Assembly (NCBI RefSeq): GCF_014649375.1 | Contig: NZ_BMSX01000008.1 | Span: 124,001-188,000, forward strand | DNA: 64,000 nt | Source: Streptomyces aurantiogriseus | GTDB taxonomy: Bacteria > Actinomycetota > Actinomycetes > Streptomycetales > Streptomycetaceae | Direction: 5' to 3' | Part shown: positions 16,257 through 26,300 of the stretch, piece by piece | How positions within the stretch are numbered: position 1 is the stretch's first letter | How the letters are laid out: each line of letters starts with the position of its first letter | The notes under the pieces: generated by a model | Told to the model about the DNA's origin: nothing | The model's input: the letters and a program-made list of their open reading frames with translations, nothing else | The model's database searches: none | Program-made: the position numbers and the translations under genes

Positions 16257-18272
16257 TTACTCCTTCGACGCGTTCGGGACCGAGCCGTAGGCCGTCAGGA
16301 AGCGGTCGCGGAAGGAGCTCATCTTCCAGACCGGGGCGTCGGAGGCGGGCTTCAGGCCCTGCGTCCAGTTCCAGTCGGCGATCTTGTCGAGGACCTTCGG
16401 GTCCTTGGCGACGATGGAGACCGGGACGTCACGGCTGGCATTGTTGCCGCTGACGCGGGCGATGGGCTGGTGGTCGCCGAGAAAGACCAGGACGGTGTCC
16501 TCGGTGCCGTAGCGCTCCAGCCACTGGGTGAGGGCGGTCACCGAGTACTGGATCGACTTGCCGTACTCCTCCTTGGACTTGTCGGAGTCGTTGATGATCT
16601 CGGACGCCTTCGTCCCGGCCTTCTGGATGCCGTCGAAGACCGAGCCGTCGCCCAGTTCGTCCCAGCCGACCATCTTCGGGACCGGCGCCCAGGGCTGGTG
16701 GCTGGAGGTCAGGATGATCTCCGACATCAGCGGCTTGTCGCGCTGCTTGCCGTGCTCCAGGCGCTGGAACGCCTCCAGGGCGTACTGGTCGGGCATGGTC
16801 GACCAGCTGAACTTCGGCCCCTCGTAGCCCAGCTGGAAGGCGTTGTAGACCTTGTCGAGGCCGTAGAACTGCTGCTCCGGCCAGCCCTTCTGCACGCCCG
16901 GCATGATGCCGACGGTGTCCCAGGCGCCGGTCTTCTGGAAGGCCTTGGTGAGGGAGAGGTGGTCGCTGGCCATGACCGTGCGGTAGCGCTGCTGGGTGTC
17001 GACCCACAGGCCGGACAGGGCGGTGGAGTGGCCGAGCCAGCTGCTGCCGCCGAAGGTCGCCGACGTCAGCCAGCCGCTCCGGGCCTGGAAACCGGCCTTC
17101 GTCAGGGCCTGTGCGCTCGTGTCGAGGGTCTTGTCGACGCCGGGCGCGATGCCCGGGTCCTCGACGGCGCTGCGGCCGTAGCTCTCGATGAAGGCGAAGA
17201 TCACGTCCTTGCCCCGCAGATCCGGCACGAGCTGCGCGGGCGGGGTGTTGCCGAAGGTGTCGATGCGGGCCTCCTTCGCGAACGCGGCCTCGTCCCGCAG
17301 GGTGTCCCGCACCCGCCTGGCCTCGGAGACTAGCGAGTGGGCGACCCGGTCGGAGGCGACCGGCAGCCCCGCGTACTGCAGGCCGAGGACGGAGCAGGTG
17401 ATCCAGACCGTCCCGGAGATCAGCGTGCCCCGGGTCGCCACCTGGGTGTTGCGCGCCAGCAGGTTGGCCAGCCGGACCGTCGCCAGGGCCATCACGGTGC
17501 ACAGCAGGGCGATGAGAAGGAAGATGCCGACCGTGGCGGCGATCGCCGTCGTGCGGCCCATCGAGTCGGCGACGTACGACTGGGCGTCGTCGAGCAGGCC
17601 CCAGTCCAGGACGAGGTTGAAGTCCCGGCCCAGATACTCGACGAACCCCATGTCGAGCATGTTCAGCACGGTCAGCAGGCCGAGGAACACACCGGTCAGC
17701 GCTGCCACGACCACCCGCGGCCGGCGGGGCAGCGCCAGCAGCACGACCGCCGCGACGATCGCCTCCCCGGGCAGCCGCACGAACCGGTTGAGCTGCAGCG
17801 CGAACAGCCGGTTCGGCAGCAGCAGCGCCCCGAGCACCAGTACGACCGACAGCACGGTCGCCGTCCACCACAGCACCCGCCCGGCGACGGGATACCGGCT
17901 GCGCCAGGCCCGCCAGTGCGCGAGACGGGCCTTGAAGGAGCGGGGGGTGCCGGGGGCGCCCTCGACCTCGCTCCCGGCTTCGGCGCTCCCGGCCTCGGCG
18001 CTCCGGGCTTCGGTGGTCTCTGCCTCGGCGGTCTCGGCTTCGGCGGTCCCGGCCTTGGTGGTCTCGGCTTCGGCGGTCCCGGCCTTGGTGGTCTCGGCTT
18101 CGGTCTCCGCGGCTTCGTCGGTCTCCGCGGCTTCGTCGGCTTCCGCCCCGTCGACGGCCTCCGCCCCGTCGACGGCTTCCGCGGCTTCCTCGGTTTCCAG
18201 GGCGTCCTCGCCGGTCGCAGGGGTCTCGTCGGGCGAGTCGGGCAGGTGACGAGAGCGAGTGAAGACAGGCAC
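16257..18272 (-). CDS. membrane sulfatase / LTA-synthase-like phosphotransferase
   Basis: Polytopic membrane protein with an external alkaline-phosphatase-superfamily domain, about 671 residues. Order: a variable, acidic, repeat-rich cytoplasmic N-terminus (residues about 15-110, AETTKAGTAEA repeats), four or five membrane helices (about 130-290), and a sulfatase domain. The domain shows IFAFIESYGRSAVED (metal-binding Glu), FGGSSWLGHSTALSGLW (nucleophile region), TSSHQPW and VFLGDHQPIAR (Asp-His). Relatives transfer glycerophosphate or phosphoethanolamine-like groups to envelope polymers; the exact donor and acceptor are unknown. Start: GTG at 18272 after GAAGGA; in-frame ATG at 18401 is possible but would run through the terminator hairpin. 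Confidence 0.85.
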   Translation of the reverse strand: MPVFTRSRHLPDSPDETPATGEDALETEEAAEAVDGAEAVDGAEADEAAETDEAAETEAETTKAGTAEAETTKAGTAEAETAEAETTEARSAEAGSAEAGSEVEGAPGTPRSFKARLAHWRAWRSRYPVAGRVLWWTATVLSVVLVLGALLLPNRLFALQLNRFVRLPGEAIVAAVVLLALPRRPRVVVAALTGVFLGLLTVLNMLDMGFVEYLGRDFNLVLDWGLLDDAQSYVADSMGRTTAIAATVGIFLLIALLCTVMALATVRLANLLARNTQVATRGTLISGTVWITCSVLGLQYAGLPVASDRVAHSLVSEARRVRDTLRDEAAFAKEARIDTFGNTPPAQLVPDLRGKDVIFAFIESYGRSAVEDPGIAPGVDKTLDTSAQALTKAGFQARSGWLTSATFGGSSWLGHSTALSGLWVDTQQRYRTVMASDHLSLTKAFQKTGAWDTVGIMPGVQKGWPEQQFYGLDKVYNAFQLGYEGPKFSWSTMPDQYALEAFQRLEHGKQRDKPLMSEIILTSSHQPWAPVPKMVGWDELGDGSVFDGIQKAGTKASEIINDSDKSKEEYGKSIQYSVTALTQWLERYGTEDTVLVFLGDHQPIARVSGNNASRDVPVSIVAKDPKVLDKIADWNWTQGLKPASDAPVWKMSSFRDRFLTAYGSVPNASKE

Positions 18273-18306
18273 CCGAGAGTCCTTCCGTACGAAGCCGGGT
18301 GGATCC

Positions 18307-18338
18307 GGCGGATCCGATGTGGGGGAATCGGATCCGCC
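18307..18338. terminator. GGCGGATCCGAT inverted repeat
   Basis: 12-bp perfect arms GGCGGATCCGAT (18307-18318) and ATCGGATCCGCC (18327-18338), 8-base loop, between the glycosidase operon end and the sulfatase start. Could terminate the former or act as an operator for the latter. Confidence 0.55.
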
Positions 18339-18428
18339 ACCGTTTCGTACGGCTTGCTCCCGGCCGGTGTTCACCCCGCTCGGCCAGCGGTCGGCAAACA
18401 CCGTGCAAACGCCCCGCCAAGTACCCCG

Positions 18429-20366
18429 CTACGCGCCGCCCACCGCCGTGAGCAGCGCCAACGGGGCCGCCGCGGCGCGGGATTCCCGTACGCACGCGTG
18501 AGGGTACGGCACCGGCTCGGCGTGCGTGTCACGGCCGTAGCCCGCGAGGACCTCGGGGAGGCGGTGACCGGTCGCGGTCGCCGCGTCGACCAGGCCGTGC
18601 GCGACCGTCCGCGCCTCGTCGTGCAGCCCGTAACGGGCCAGGCCCAGCGTGATCAGCGCGTTGTCGTGCGGCCAGACAGAACCGCGGTGGTAGGAGAGGG
18701 GGTGGTACGCCGACTGGCCGGAGGCCAGCGTGCGCACGCCCCAGCCGGAGAAGAAGTCCGGCTCCAGCAGCCGCCGGCCGACCAGCTTCCCGTACTCCTT
18801 GTCCAGCAGCCCGGACCAGAGCAGATGGCCGGCGTCCGAGGCCAGCGCGTCCACCTGGCGGCCGTCGCCGTCGAGCGCCAGCGCCGGGAAGGAGCGCTCC
18901 TCCATCCAGAAGTCGCGCTGGAAGCGGTCGCGCAGATCGGCGGCGGCCTGCTCCAGCAGGGCCGCGTACGTCTCGTCCTCCCACACCGTCCGCGCCACCC
19001 ACGCCGTGCGGCGCAGCGCGTCGTACGCGTAGCCCTGGGCCCCCGCCGCCATCACCGGGCCGGTCGGGCGGGTGCCGTCGGCCGAGCAGATGGCGCCGGG
19101 GGAGTCCTTCCAGTTCTGGTTGGCGAGGCCGCCCTGGTCGGCGCGGTAGACGAGGTAGCCGCGCGAGGTGAGGCCGCCGTGGTCGAGCATCCAGCCGATG
19201 GCCGCGCGGGCGTGGGGCTCCAGGCGGCGGGCCAGGGCCGTGTCGCCGGTCTGCTCGACGTACGCGCCGAGCAGGACGAGGAACAGCGGGGTGGCGTCCA
19301 CCGAGCCGTAGTAGCGGCCGTAGGGGACCTGACCGAAGTGGGCGAGCTCGCCGTGCCGCACCTCGTGGACGATCTTGCCGGGTTGGGCGACCGACTCCGG
19401 GCCGGCCTCCGTCGCCTGGGTGGCGGCCAGCGCCGGGAGCGTGGTGGCGGCCAGGTGGGGGCGGTACGGGAGGGCGAAGAGCGAGGTGAGCAGGGCGTCG
19501 CGGCCCAGCAGGGTCAGGAACCAGGGGGCGCCGGCCGCCGGGACGCGCAGCTCCTCGCCGTCCGGGCCGCTCGCCGGGACCTGGAGTGTGGCCAGGTCGG
19601 CAAGACCGCGCGCGCAGGCGGCGGCCAGTTCGGGCCAGCCCGTCGGGAAGGCCACGCCCTCCACGAACTCGCCCTCCTGCGCGAGCAGCTTCTCGTTCAG
19701 TGCGGCCGGGGAACGGGGCACCCGCAGTGCCCGCTTCTCGCCGTGCGGCCGGGCCATCACGCGCAGGATCAGCTCGGTCGAGCCGTGCGGCTCCAGTTCC
19801 AGCCTCCACACCAGGCGGCGCGCCCCGGTGCCCGTCTCCTCCACGGCGTCCGGGGCGGGCTCGGCGGTCACCGTCGTACACGACCGCCACTCGCCGCGCC
19901 GGTAGGTGAACTCCAGGCCGTGGTCGAGGACCTGGCGGTGGCGGACGGCGCCGGTCTTGGAGTAGGTGCGGTGGTCGGAGCGGAGCTCGAACTGGTCGGT
20001 GAAGTCGGCGTCGACGGTGAGCGCCAGACGGACCGTCAGCGGCACCGGACGGTTGCTGACGACTTGCAGCGACTCCACGAACGAGCTCTCGCCGACGGCC
20101 TGTTCACGGAAGAGCGTGCAGGACGGCGGCTCGCTGCGGCCTCCGCGCGGGACGAGCACACAGCGTGCGACGTCCCCGTCCGCGACCGGCGCGAGCACCT
20201 CCGGTACGGCCCCGTCGACCGTGAGCTGCCAGCGGCTGAGGTGCCGTGCGTCCCTGACGAACAACCCGTCGGGAGCGCCGGCGCCCCGCACGCCGCTGAT
20301 GTCCCCGCGGTCGCCGACGGCGGCGAACGTCCCGCCGTACACGAGCAGATGATGCCGGTCGGTCAT
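18429..20366 (-). CDS. amylo-alpha-1,6-glucosidase / glycogen-debranching-type protein
   Basis: Predicted glycoside hydrolase of 645 residues. The N-terminal 180 residues form the beta domain of the bacterial debranching-like family (LLVYGGTFAAVGDRGDISG ... GLFVRDARHLSRWQL). An (alpha/alpha)6 toroid follows with FLTLLGRDALLTSLFALPY, LDHGGLTSRGYLVY and SVWPHDNALITLGLARYG, whose acidic residues are the likely catalytic set. No signal peptide, so cytoplasmic. Its ATG overlaps the stop of the upstream hydrolase (ATGA), so the two are translationally coupled. Substrate could be glycogen-, trehalose- or plant-derived oligosaccharides. Confidence 0.85.
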   Translation of the reverse strand: MTDRHHLLVYGGTFAAVGDRGDISGVRGAGAPDGLFVRDARHLSRWQLTVDGAVPEVLAPVADGDVARCVLVPRGGRSEPPSCTLFREQAVGESSFVESLQVVSNRPVPLTVRLALTVDADFTDQFELRSDHRTYSKTGAVRHRQVLDHGLEFTYRRGEWRSCTTVTAEPAPDAVEETGTGARRLVWRLELEPHGSTELILRVMARPHGEKRALRVPRSPAALNEKLLAQEGEFVEGVAFPTGWPELAAACARGLADLATLQVPASGPDGEELRVPAAGAPWFLTLLGRDALLTSLFALPYRPHLAATTLPALAATQATEAGPESVAQPGKIVHEVRHGELAHFGQVPYGRYYGSVDATPLFLVLLGAYVEQTGDTALARRLEPHARAAIGWMLDHGGLTSRGYLVYRADQGGLANQNWKDSPGAICSADGTRPTGPVMAAGAQGYAYDALRRTAWVARTVWEDETYAALLEQAAADLRDRFQRDFWMEERSFPALALDGDGRQVDALASDAGHLLWSGLLDKEYGKLVGRRLLEPDFFSGWGVRTLASGQSAYHPLSYHRGSVWPHDNALITLGLARYGLHDEARTVAHGLVDAATATGHRLPEVLAGYGRDTHAEPVPYPHACVRESRAAAAPLALLTAVGGA

Positions 20367-21874
20367 CCCCGGTCCCCTCCCTTGAGTGCGGTGCCGTCCG
20401 TGTCGTGCAGGTCGTTCGTGTCGTGCAGGTGGTCCGTGTGGTTCGTGCCGTGCGGGTGGTTCGTGTCGTGCGGGTGGTCGGTGTGGCTGTCCGTGTCGTG
20501 CAGCAGGTCGAGCGTGAGCGCGGCGGTCCAGCTGAAGCCGGTCGTCCCGCAGGCCTCGCCGGTGTACGGGTCGACGTACTCGGCGAACTCCGACGTGCCC
20601 GCGATCTCCAGCACGGCCTCGCGCAGCGCGTCCGCCCGCGACCGCTCGCCGTGCACCCGCAGACCCCGCTCCAGCAGCCAGCTCGTGTTGAACCAGGCCG
20701 GCCCCCGCCAGTAGCGGTGCGGGTCGAAGGCCTCGCCGAGCAGGTCGTAGCTGGGGGCGAGGCGGGTGGCCGTGCCCAGCCCGAAGTGCGGCCCGCGCAG
20801 GGTCCGTACGAGGGCGGCGGCCACCTCGCGCGGCAGACCGGGCAGGAGCAGCGGGACCAGGCCGGAGACGCCGCGCTCGCGGATGAGCTCCCCGCCGCGC
20901 ACGTCCCGGCAGAAGAACAGGCCCTCCACGGGGTCCCACAGCCGTTCGACGAGCGTCGCCGTCAGCCGCGCCGCGCGCGCGTGCCGGGCCGTACCCGTGG
21001 CCCCCAGCTCGTGCGCGATGCGTGCCAGCGCGTGCTCGGAGGCGATGAGCAGGGCGTTGAAGGAGGGATCCTCGACGGCGAACTCGCTGTGCCCGACGCC
21101 GTGGCCCTCGCCCGGCCCGTCCCGGTACCCCCCGTCCCGGTAGTCCGTCGCCAGCCGCACGTACCGCCCGTAGTCCAGATCCGTCGGCCGGTCCTCCGCC
21201 GCGCCGTGGTCGAGGTCGGCCCGCCGGAAGGAGCGGGCCGGGGCCGGGGTGATCCGGGAGAGCGGGGCGTCCCACGAGGGGGCGTTGTCCATTCCCTGCT
21301 CCCAGGGATGGACGACGGACACCAGCCCGCCCCCGCCCAGGTCCCGCCGGTGCAGCAGATAGCGGTGCCAGGCTGCCAGCCGGGGATACACCCGGGCGAG
21401 GAAGCCGCGCGCCCGTGACAGCCCGGGGTCGGCGCAGTGCACCAGCCAGGCCGCCAGCGCGTGCACCGGTGGCTGCACGATGCCGGAGGTCTGTACGGTG
21501 CGCGGGGCGCCCGCAGCGCGCCCCGCGGTCGAGGAGCGCCAGAAGTCGGGGCTCGGGAAGTACGCGTCGAGCGGCACGGAGGGGTTGAAGACGATGTGCG
21601 GGATCCGCCCGTCGTCCCACTGGGCGTCCAGCAGCGTCTCCAGCTCCGTCTGCGCCCGGCGCGGCGAGACGTGCCTGAGGCCGATTGCGATGAACGCCGA
21701 GTCCCAGGACCACTGGTGCGGGTACAGCCCGCGGGAGGGCACCGTCGACGCTCCCGTCCAGTTGCCCTCCAGCACCTCCACCGCTCTGAGGTGCAGCGAC
21801 CCGGCCGGTGTGGCGGGATCGTATACAGCGGGGTACTCCGCTGGGCGGGCGACGAGCTGGGCGGTGCGATCCAC
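20363..21874 (-). CDS. GH63/MGH1-like glycoside hydrolase with a His/Asp-rich tail
   Basis: (alpha/alpha)6-barrel glycosidase of the GH63/mannosylglycerate hydrolase type, 503 residues. Motifs: GLYPHQWSWDSAFIAIGL near residue 50, DDGRIPHIVFNP, WEQGMDNAPSWD, and YWRGPAWFNTSWLLERGL with GFSWTAALTLDLL at the end of the fold. Starts with GTG at 21874 behind GGGGAG. Oddity: the last ~40 residues repeat HDTN/HDTD/HPHGTN units, a His-Asp tail that could bind metal or be neutral expansion. Divergent from the ROK repressor, which probably controls it. Confidence 0.85.
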   Translation of the reverse strand: MDRTAQLVARPAEYPAVYDPATPAGSLHLRAVEVLEGNWTGASTVPSRGLYPHQWSWDSAFIAIGLRHVSPRRAQTELETLLDAQWDDGRIPHIVFNPSVPLDAYFPSPDFWRSSTAGRAAGAPRTVQTSGIVQPPVHALAAWLVHCADPGLSRARGFLARVYPRLAAWHRYLLHRRDLGGGGLVSVVHPWEQGMDNAPSWDAPLSRITPAPARSFRRADLDHGAAEDRPTDLDYGRYVRLATDYRDGGYRDGPGEGHGVGHSEFAVEDPSFNALLIASEHALARIAHELGATGTARHARAARLTATLVERLWDPVEGLFFCRDVRGGELIRERGVSGLVPLLLPGLPREVAAALVRTLRGPHFGLGTATRLAPSYDLLGEAFDPHRYWRGPAWFNTSWLLERGLRVHGERSRADALREAVLEIAGTSEFAEYVDPYTGEACGTTGFSWTAALTLDLLHDTDSHTDHPHDTNHPHGTNHTDHLHDTNDLHDTDGTALKGGDRG

Positions 21875-21995
21875 TCGGGGCTCCCCGAAGACGTTGCTGC
21901 CGACCGGGTTCGGCAGTGGCTACCGTAGGGTTACGTCTATTTAACACGCAAAACTCAATATGTAATGCAGGGTTGAGAAACACAAGGGGGTGCGC
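21875..21995. promoter_or_regulatory. divergent control region between glycosidases and ROK repressor
   Basis: An AT-rich island, rare here, around 21940-21985 (ATTTAACACGCAAAACTC). CTCAA (21953-21957) and TTGAG form the ends of an interrupted inverted repeat with ATATG in between. ROK repressors usually bind such AT-rich divergent promoters. TAGGGT near 21928 could be a -10 element. Confidence 0.45.
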
Positions 21996-23216
21996 ATGAC
22001 CGGACGGCCGGGTCGGACGGGCAGAGGTGGCGGTCAGGCCGGCGCCGGAGATCTGCTCGCGCTGGTACGCACCGGGCGGGCGACGACACGCGGTGCCCTC
22101 CAGCAGGCGACCGGCCTCTCCCGGGCCACCGTCGGCCAGCGCCTGGACCGCCTCTTCCGCGCGGGCTGGCTGCGCGAGGGCGCCGGCGGCCCCGTCGACT
22201 CCCCGCTGGGCGGCCGCCCCTCGATCACCCTGGAGTTCGACGACGCCCACGCGGTCGTCCTCGCCGCCGACCTCGACACGCGGCACGCGCGCGCGGCCGT
22301 CCTGTCCCTGACCGGCGAGCTGCTGGCCGAGCACAGCGGCACCCTGGTGGTCGAGGACGGCCCGGACACCGTCCTCGGTGAGCTGGGCCGCTGGTTCAGT
22401 GAGCTGCTGGAGAAGGCCGGCCGTCGCGCGGACGAGGTCTGCGGCATCGGCCTCGCCGTCCCCGGCCCGGTCGACAGCGAGACCGGCCGGGTCGTCCAGC
22501 CGCCGATCATGCCCGGCTGGGACGGCTACGACATACGCGGCCGCCTGGCCAGGGCGTTCACGGAACACACCGGCGCGCCACCGGTGCCGGTCCTCGTCGA
22601 CAACGACGCCAACCTCATGGCGTACGGCGAACAGCGCACGGCCTACCGTGACTGCTCGGCGTTCGTCCTGGTCAAGGTGTCGACGGGCATCGGCGCGGGG
22701 GTCGTCGTCGACGGCGCGATATACCGGGGCGTCGACGGCGGCGCCGGCGACATCGGCCATATCCGCGTGGGCGCGGACGCCCTGTGCCGCTGTGGCTCCC
22801 ACGGCTGTCTCGCGGCCGTCGCCAGCGGTGGCGCCGTGGCGCGGAAGCTGGCCGAGACCGGGGTCCCCGCGGCCTCGGGCTCGGATGTGCGGGACCTGCT
22901 GGCCGCCGGACACCCGGGGGCGGCCGCGCTGGCCCGGGAGGCCGGGCGCCGGGTGGGGGACGTCCTGGCGACGGTGGTGACGTTGCTCAACCCCGGGGTG
23001 CTGATGATCGCCGGAGACCTGGCCGGGACCTCCTTCCTCACCGGTGTGCGCGAACTGCTCTACCAGCGGGCGCTGCCGCGCTCCACCGCCCGTCTGGAGG
23101 TGGTGACCTCGAGGCTGGGGGAGCGGGCGGGGCTGGTGGGGGCCGGGGGACTGGTCGTGGAGTACCTGTACGCGCCGGAGCGGGTGGAGGAGCGGTTGGT
23201 GGCGCTGGGGGTGTGA
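21996..23216 (+). CDS. ROK-family transcriptional repressor
   Basis: Sugar-responsive repressor of the ROK/NagC/XylR type, 406 residues. The N-terminal winged helix (LVRTGRATTRGALQQATGLS, RATVGQRLDRLFRAGW) precedes a sugar-kinase-like domain with GIGLAVPGPVD, VDNDANLMAYGE and the ROK zinc motif CRCGSHGCLAAVASG (Cys-x-Cys-x4-Cys form). Start ATG 21996 uses AAGGGGG. Divergent orientation and shared promoter region point to control of the two glycoside hydrolases, with their product as inducer. Confidence 0.92.
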   Translation: MTGRPGRTGRGGGQAGAGDLLALVRTGRATTRGALQQATGLSRATVGQRLDRLFRAGWLREGAGGPVDSPLGGRPSITLEFDDAHAVVLAADLDTRHARAAVLSLTGELLAEHSGTLVVEDGPDTVLGELGRWFSELLEKAGRRADEVCGIGLAVPGPVDSETGRVVQPPIMPGWDGYDIRGRLARAFTEHTGAPPVPVLVDNDANLMAYGEQRTAYRDCSAFVLVKVSTGIGAGVVVDGAIYRGVDGGAGDIGHIRVGADALCRCGSHGCLAAVASGGAVARKLAETGVPAASGSDVRDLLAAGHPGAAALAREAGRRVGDVLATVVTLLNPGVLMIAGDLAGTSFLTGVRELLYQRALPRSTARLEVVTSRLGERAGLVGAGGLVVEYLYAPERVEERLVALGV

Positions 23217-23307
23217 GTCCGAGACGAGTCTTTCCGGACACCGTCAGTGGTCACAGTCGGGCAGCGAGAACTGGCGGACTTCTTGAACACCGGTCGGCCG
23301 GAAAGCA

Positions 23308-23344
23308 CAGCCGCCGGGCACCCGTTGTGGGTGCCCGGCGGCTG
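23308..23344. terminator. perfect 16-bp-arm bidirectional terminator
   Basis: CAGCCGCCGGGCACCC (23308-23323), loop GTTGT, GGGTGCCCGGCGGCTG (23329-23344), between convergent ROK and FG-GAP genes. Confidence 0.85.
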
Positions 23345-23381
23345 TCGTTCACTGGTCACGGCGGTCCGTCACCGGACCGGG

Positions 23382-26300
23382 TCACCAGGTGCCCGGCTCC
23401 GCGTACCAGGAGCGCTGCGGGTTCTCGAACGTGCCGTCCTCCCGCGTGGGGAAGGTGAACGCCCGGGTGGCCCCGATCGCGTAGTTGTACATGATCAGGA
23501 CGTCGGCGCGACCGTCGCCGTCGGCGTCACCGGAGAGGGGCATGCCCGAGCTGCTGGCGTACCAGTTCGCCAGCTCGGACTTCCAGCCGGCGACAGGCGC
23601 GTTGAAGCCGCCGTCCGACTTCGCCGTGAAGGTGAACAGCGCGGTCACGCCCTCGTCGTACCGGTACATCACCGCGACGTCGGCGCGCTTGTCGCCGTTG
23701 TGGTCGCCGCTGGTCAGCTCGACGCGGTCGCGCTCCCAGCTGCCCGGCTCCACGTTCCACGACTTGACCGGCTGGTCCAGGGTGCCGTCGGCCTTGGCGG
23801 GGAACGTGAACAGGGCGGCGGCGCCGGTGCTGTAGCCGTAGAAGGCGATCAGGTCGGCGCGGCCGTCTGCGTTGGCGTCGCCCATGGTGTAGCGGGCGTT
23901 CTTGGCCCACCACTTGCCGTCGCCGGAGTTCCAGCCGCGGACGGGGTTGTCGAATCCGCCGTCGGCGCGGGCGAGGAACTTGTGCACGCCCGTCTGGCCG
24001 TCGTCGTAGTCGTAGACGGCGGTCAGGTCGGCGCGGCCGTCACCGTTGACGTCACCAGCCTGAAGCGCGATCACCCGGTCCATGTGCCAGCTCTTGGCCG
24101 GCAGCGCGGCGCTCTTGAGGGTACGGAATCCGCCGTCCTTCTCGGCGATGAACGTCCACACGGCGACCGATTCATCCGCGTAGCCGTAGAACGCGACGAC
24201 GTCGGCGAGCTTGTCGCCGTTGACGTCGCCGGCCGTCCACTTGGCGCGGGTGGCGTCGAAGCCGCCGCGGCTGCTCGTCCAGGCCTCCTTCGGCGGACGG
24301 ACCCCGCCGTCGGCGTCGGTGGTCAGCACGTGGATACCGGTGGACGCGTTCCCGTAGTCGTAGACCGTGATCATGTCGGTGCGCCCGTCGCCGTTCACGT
24401 CACCGGCGAGGTCCGTCCGCAGGTGCGCGGTTCGGTCGTCCGGCTTGTGCTCGGTGGTCGTGCCGCTCGTGCGGTTCCAGCGGATGTAGCCGTTCTCGAA
24501 GTCGGCCCGGACACCGCCGGCCACCTGGTACTCGCCGGACGTGGGGAAACCGAGCCAGCCGTTCTCCGACTTGAGCTCGATCCACTTGCGCATGATGGCG
24601 TTGTGGACGGGCCAGGCACCGGTGGCCTTGCTCCAGTAGATCGACGTGCTGTACGTCTCCTCGTCGCGGAACCGGAACCGCTGGTACGTGCCCGCCTTCG
24701 GTGTGGTGGCCTGCTCGTCGTCCATCGGGTAGCCGACGCGCCGGGGGCCGCCCAGCGCGAGGTATCGGCTGTAGATGGCGCCGCGCACCGCATGGGCGCC
24801 GATTCCGGAGGAGTAGTAGATGGCGCTGGCCCGGCCGGCCTTGCTGAAGGTGCTGAAACGGCCGACGCCGTCGCTGGTGGGGCGCTCGTCGGAGGTCGGG
24901 TAGCCGAGGACGCCGCTCTCCCGGCCCATCTCGGTCCATGTGGCCCAGATCGAGCCGTGGACCTCCCAGGCGCCGGTGTCCGGGCTCCAGTAGATGGACC
25001 GGTTGTTGGCGGTGGTGCCGGGCGCCTGGAAGTGCGCGTACCGGCCGACCTTGTCGGGGGCGGTGACGATGTCGGTGCCCGGGTAGCCGAAGCCTGCCGG
25101 GCCGCCGAGCGCCTTGTACTTGGCGAGGACCGGGCCGCACAGCGTGTGCTTTCCGGTGGCCTTCGACTCGAAGGCCTCACAGGTGCCCCAAGGGGTGCCG
25201 CCGGTCACGAGCGGGCGGGCCGGGCCGAAGGCGGAGCCGTCGGCGAACGCCTTGCCGGGGAACTCGACCGCGCTGCCCTCGCCGTCGCGGGACCACAGGT
25301 CCGGGAACCCGTCGCCTTCGAAGTCGCCGTTCGTGGCGAGGTGCGGATGGGCGGAGCCGGTGAAGCCGCTGCCGATGGACGTGGCGCGCACGGCCGGGTC
25401 GGCGTACACGGTCAGGTCGGTCGCGGTGACGTCGTCCTGGACCGGGTTCTTCCGGCTGGCGTACTGGTGGATCTTGCCGCTCTTGACATCGCGGGCCCAC
25501 AGCTCGGGCAGTCCGTCGCCGTTGAGGTCGCCGGGGGCGAGGAGCGTCATGTTCTGCCAGTCGGCGTTGCCGAGGGACATCGGCTCGACGTCGTCGATCA
25601 GCGGGCTGCCCTGGCTGCCCAGGTAGAGCCACAACTCGGCGCCGGCCTTGACGAGCAGGTCGGGTGCGTCGTTCTCGTCGACCTTGCCGTCGGCGTTGTC
25701 GTCGTTCACGCTGCCGATCGCCAGCACCTGGTCGGCGTTCGTCCAGTGGTTGGCCTCCTCGACGGCGACCTCCAGCGGCCAGCGGCCGGTGTCGGCGCCG
25801 CCGAGATCACCGTCGCCGCGGTTGGTGTAGACCCACAGTTCCTTGACGGCTGGGTCCTCCACGCCGGGGCGCAGTGCCAGGAGGTCCTCGTAGTAGTCCT
25901 CGTTCCAGCTGCCGCGGTGGGTGAGGACCGCGTCGCCGAAGGACTCCTCGTCGGCCTGGCGGCCCACCCCGAACTTGCCGTTGCCCTGGCCGGGGTGGAG
26001 CCACAGCGCGCCGCTGCCCGGGTCGACGGACCACATGTCGACGGTGGTGTCGCCGTTGAGGTCGCCCGGCTTGTCCCGCTGAGGTGCACGCGTCGGGTAG
26101 AAGAGGTATGTCTTCAGGTCGGACCGGTTGCCCGCGGCGTCGAGGCTGCGGACGTACAGGTACTGGGGCCCGGCGTTCAGCGGCTTGTGCGTCACCGGCT
26201 CCTTGGCGGGGCCGCCGGCCTTGGTGGCGTCGACGAACCGCTCGCGGGTGTCGGAGTCGGTCCACCAGACGTACCGGACCACGTCGGTCACACCGCCGGC

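Noticed and set aside
18429..22913. 1494-aa single minus-strand protein
   Set aside because: Joins two real glycosidase frames by an accidental open frame; the ATGA overlap at 20363-20366 marks the true boundary.
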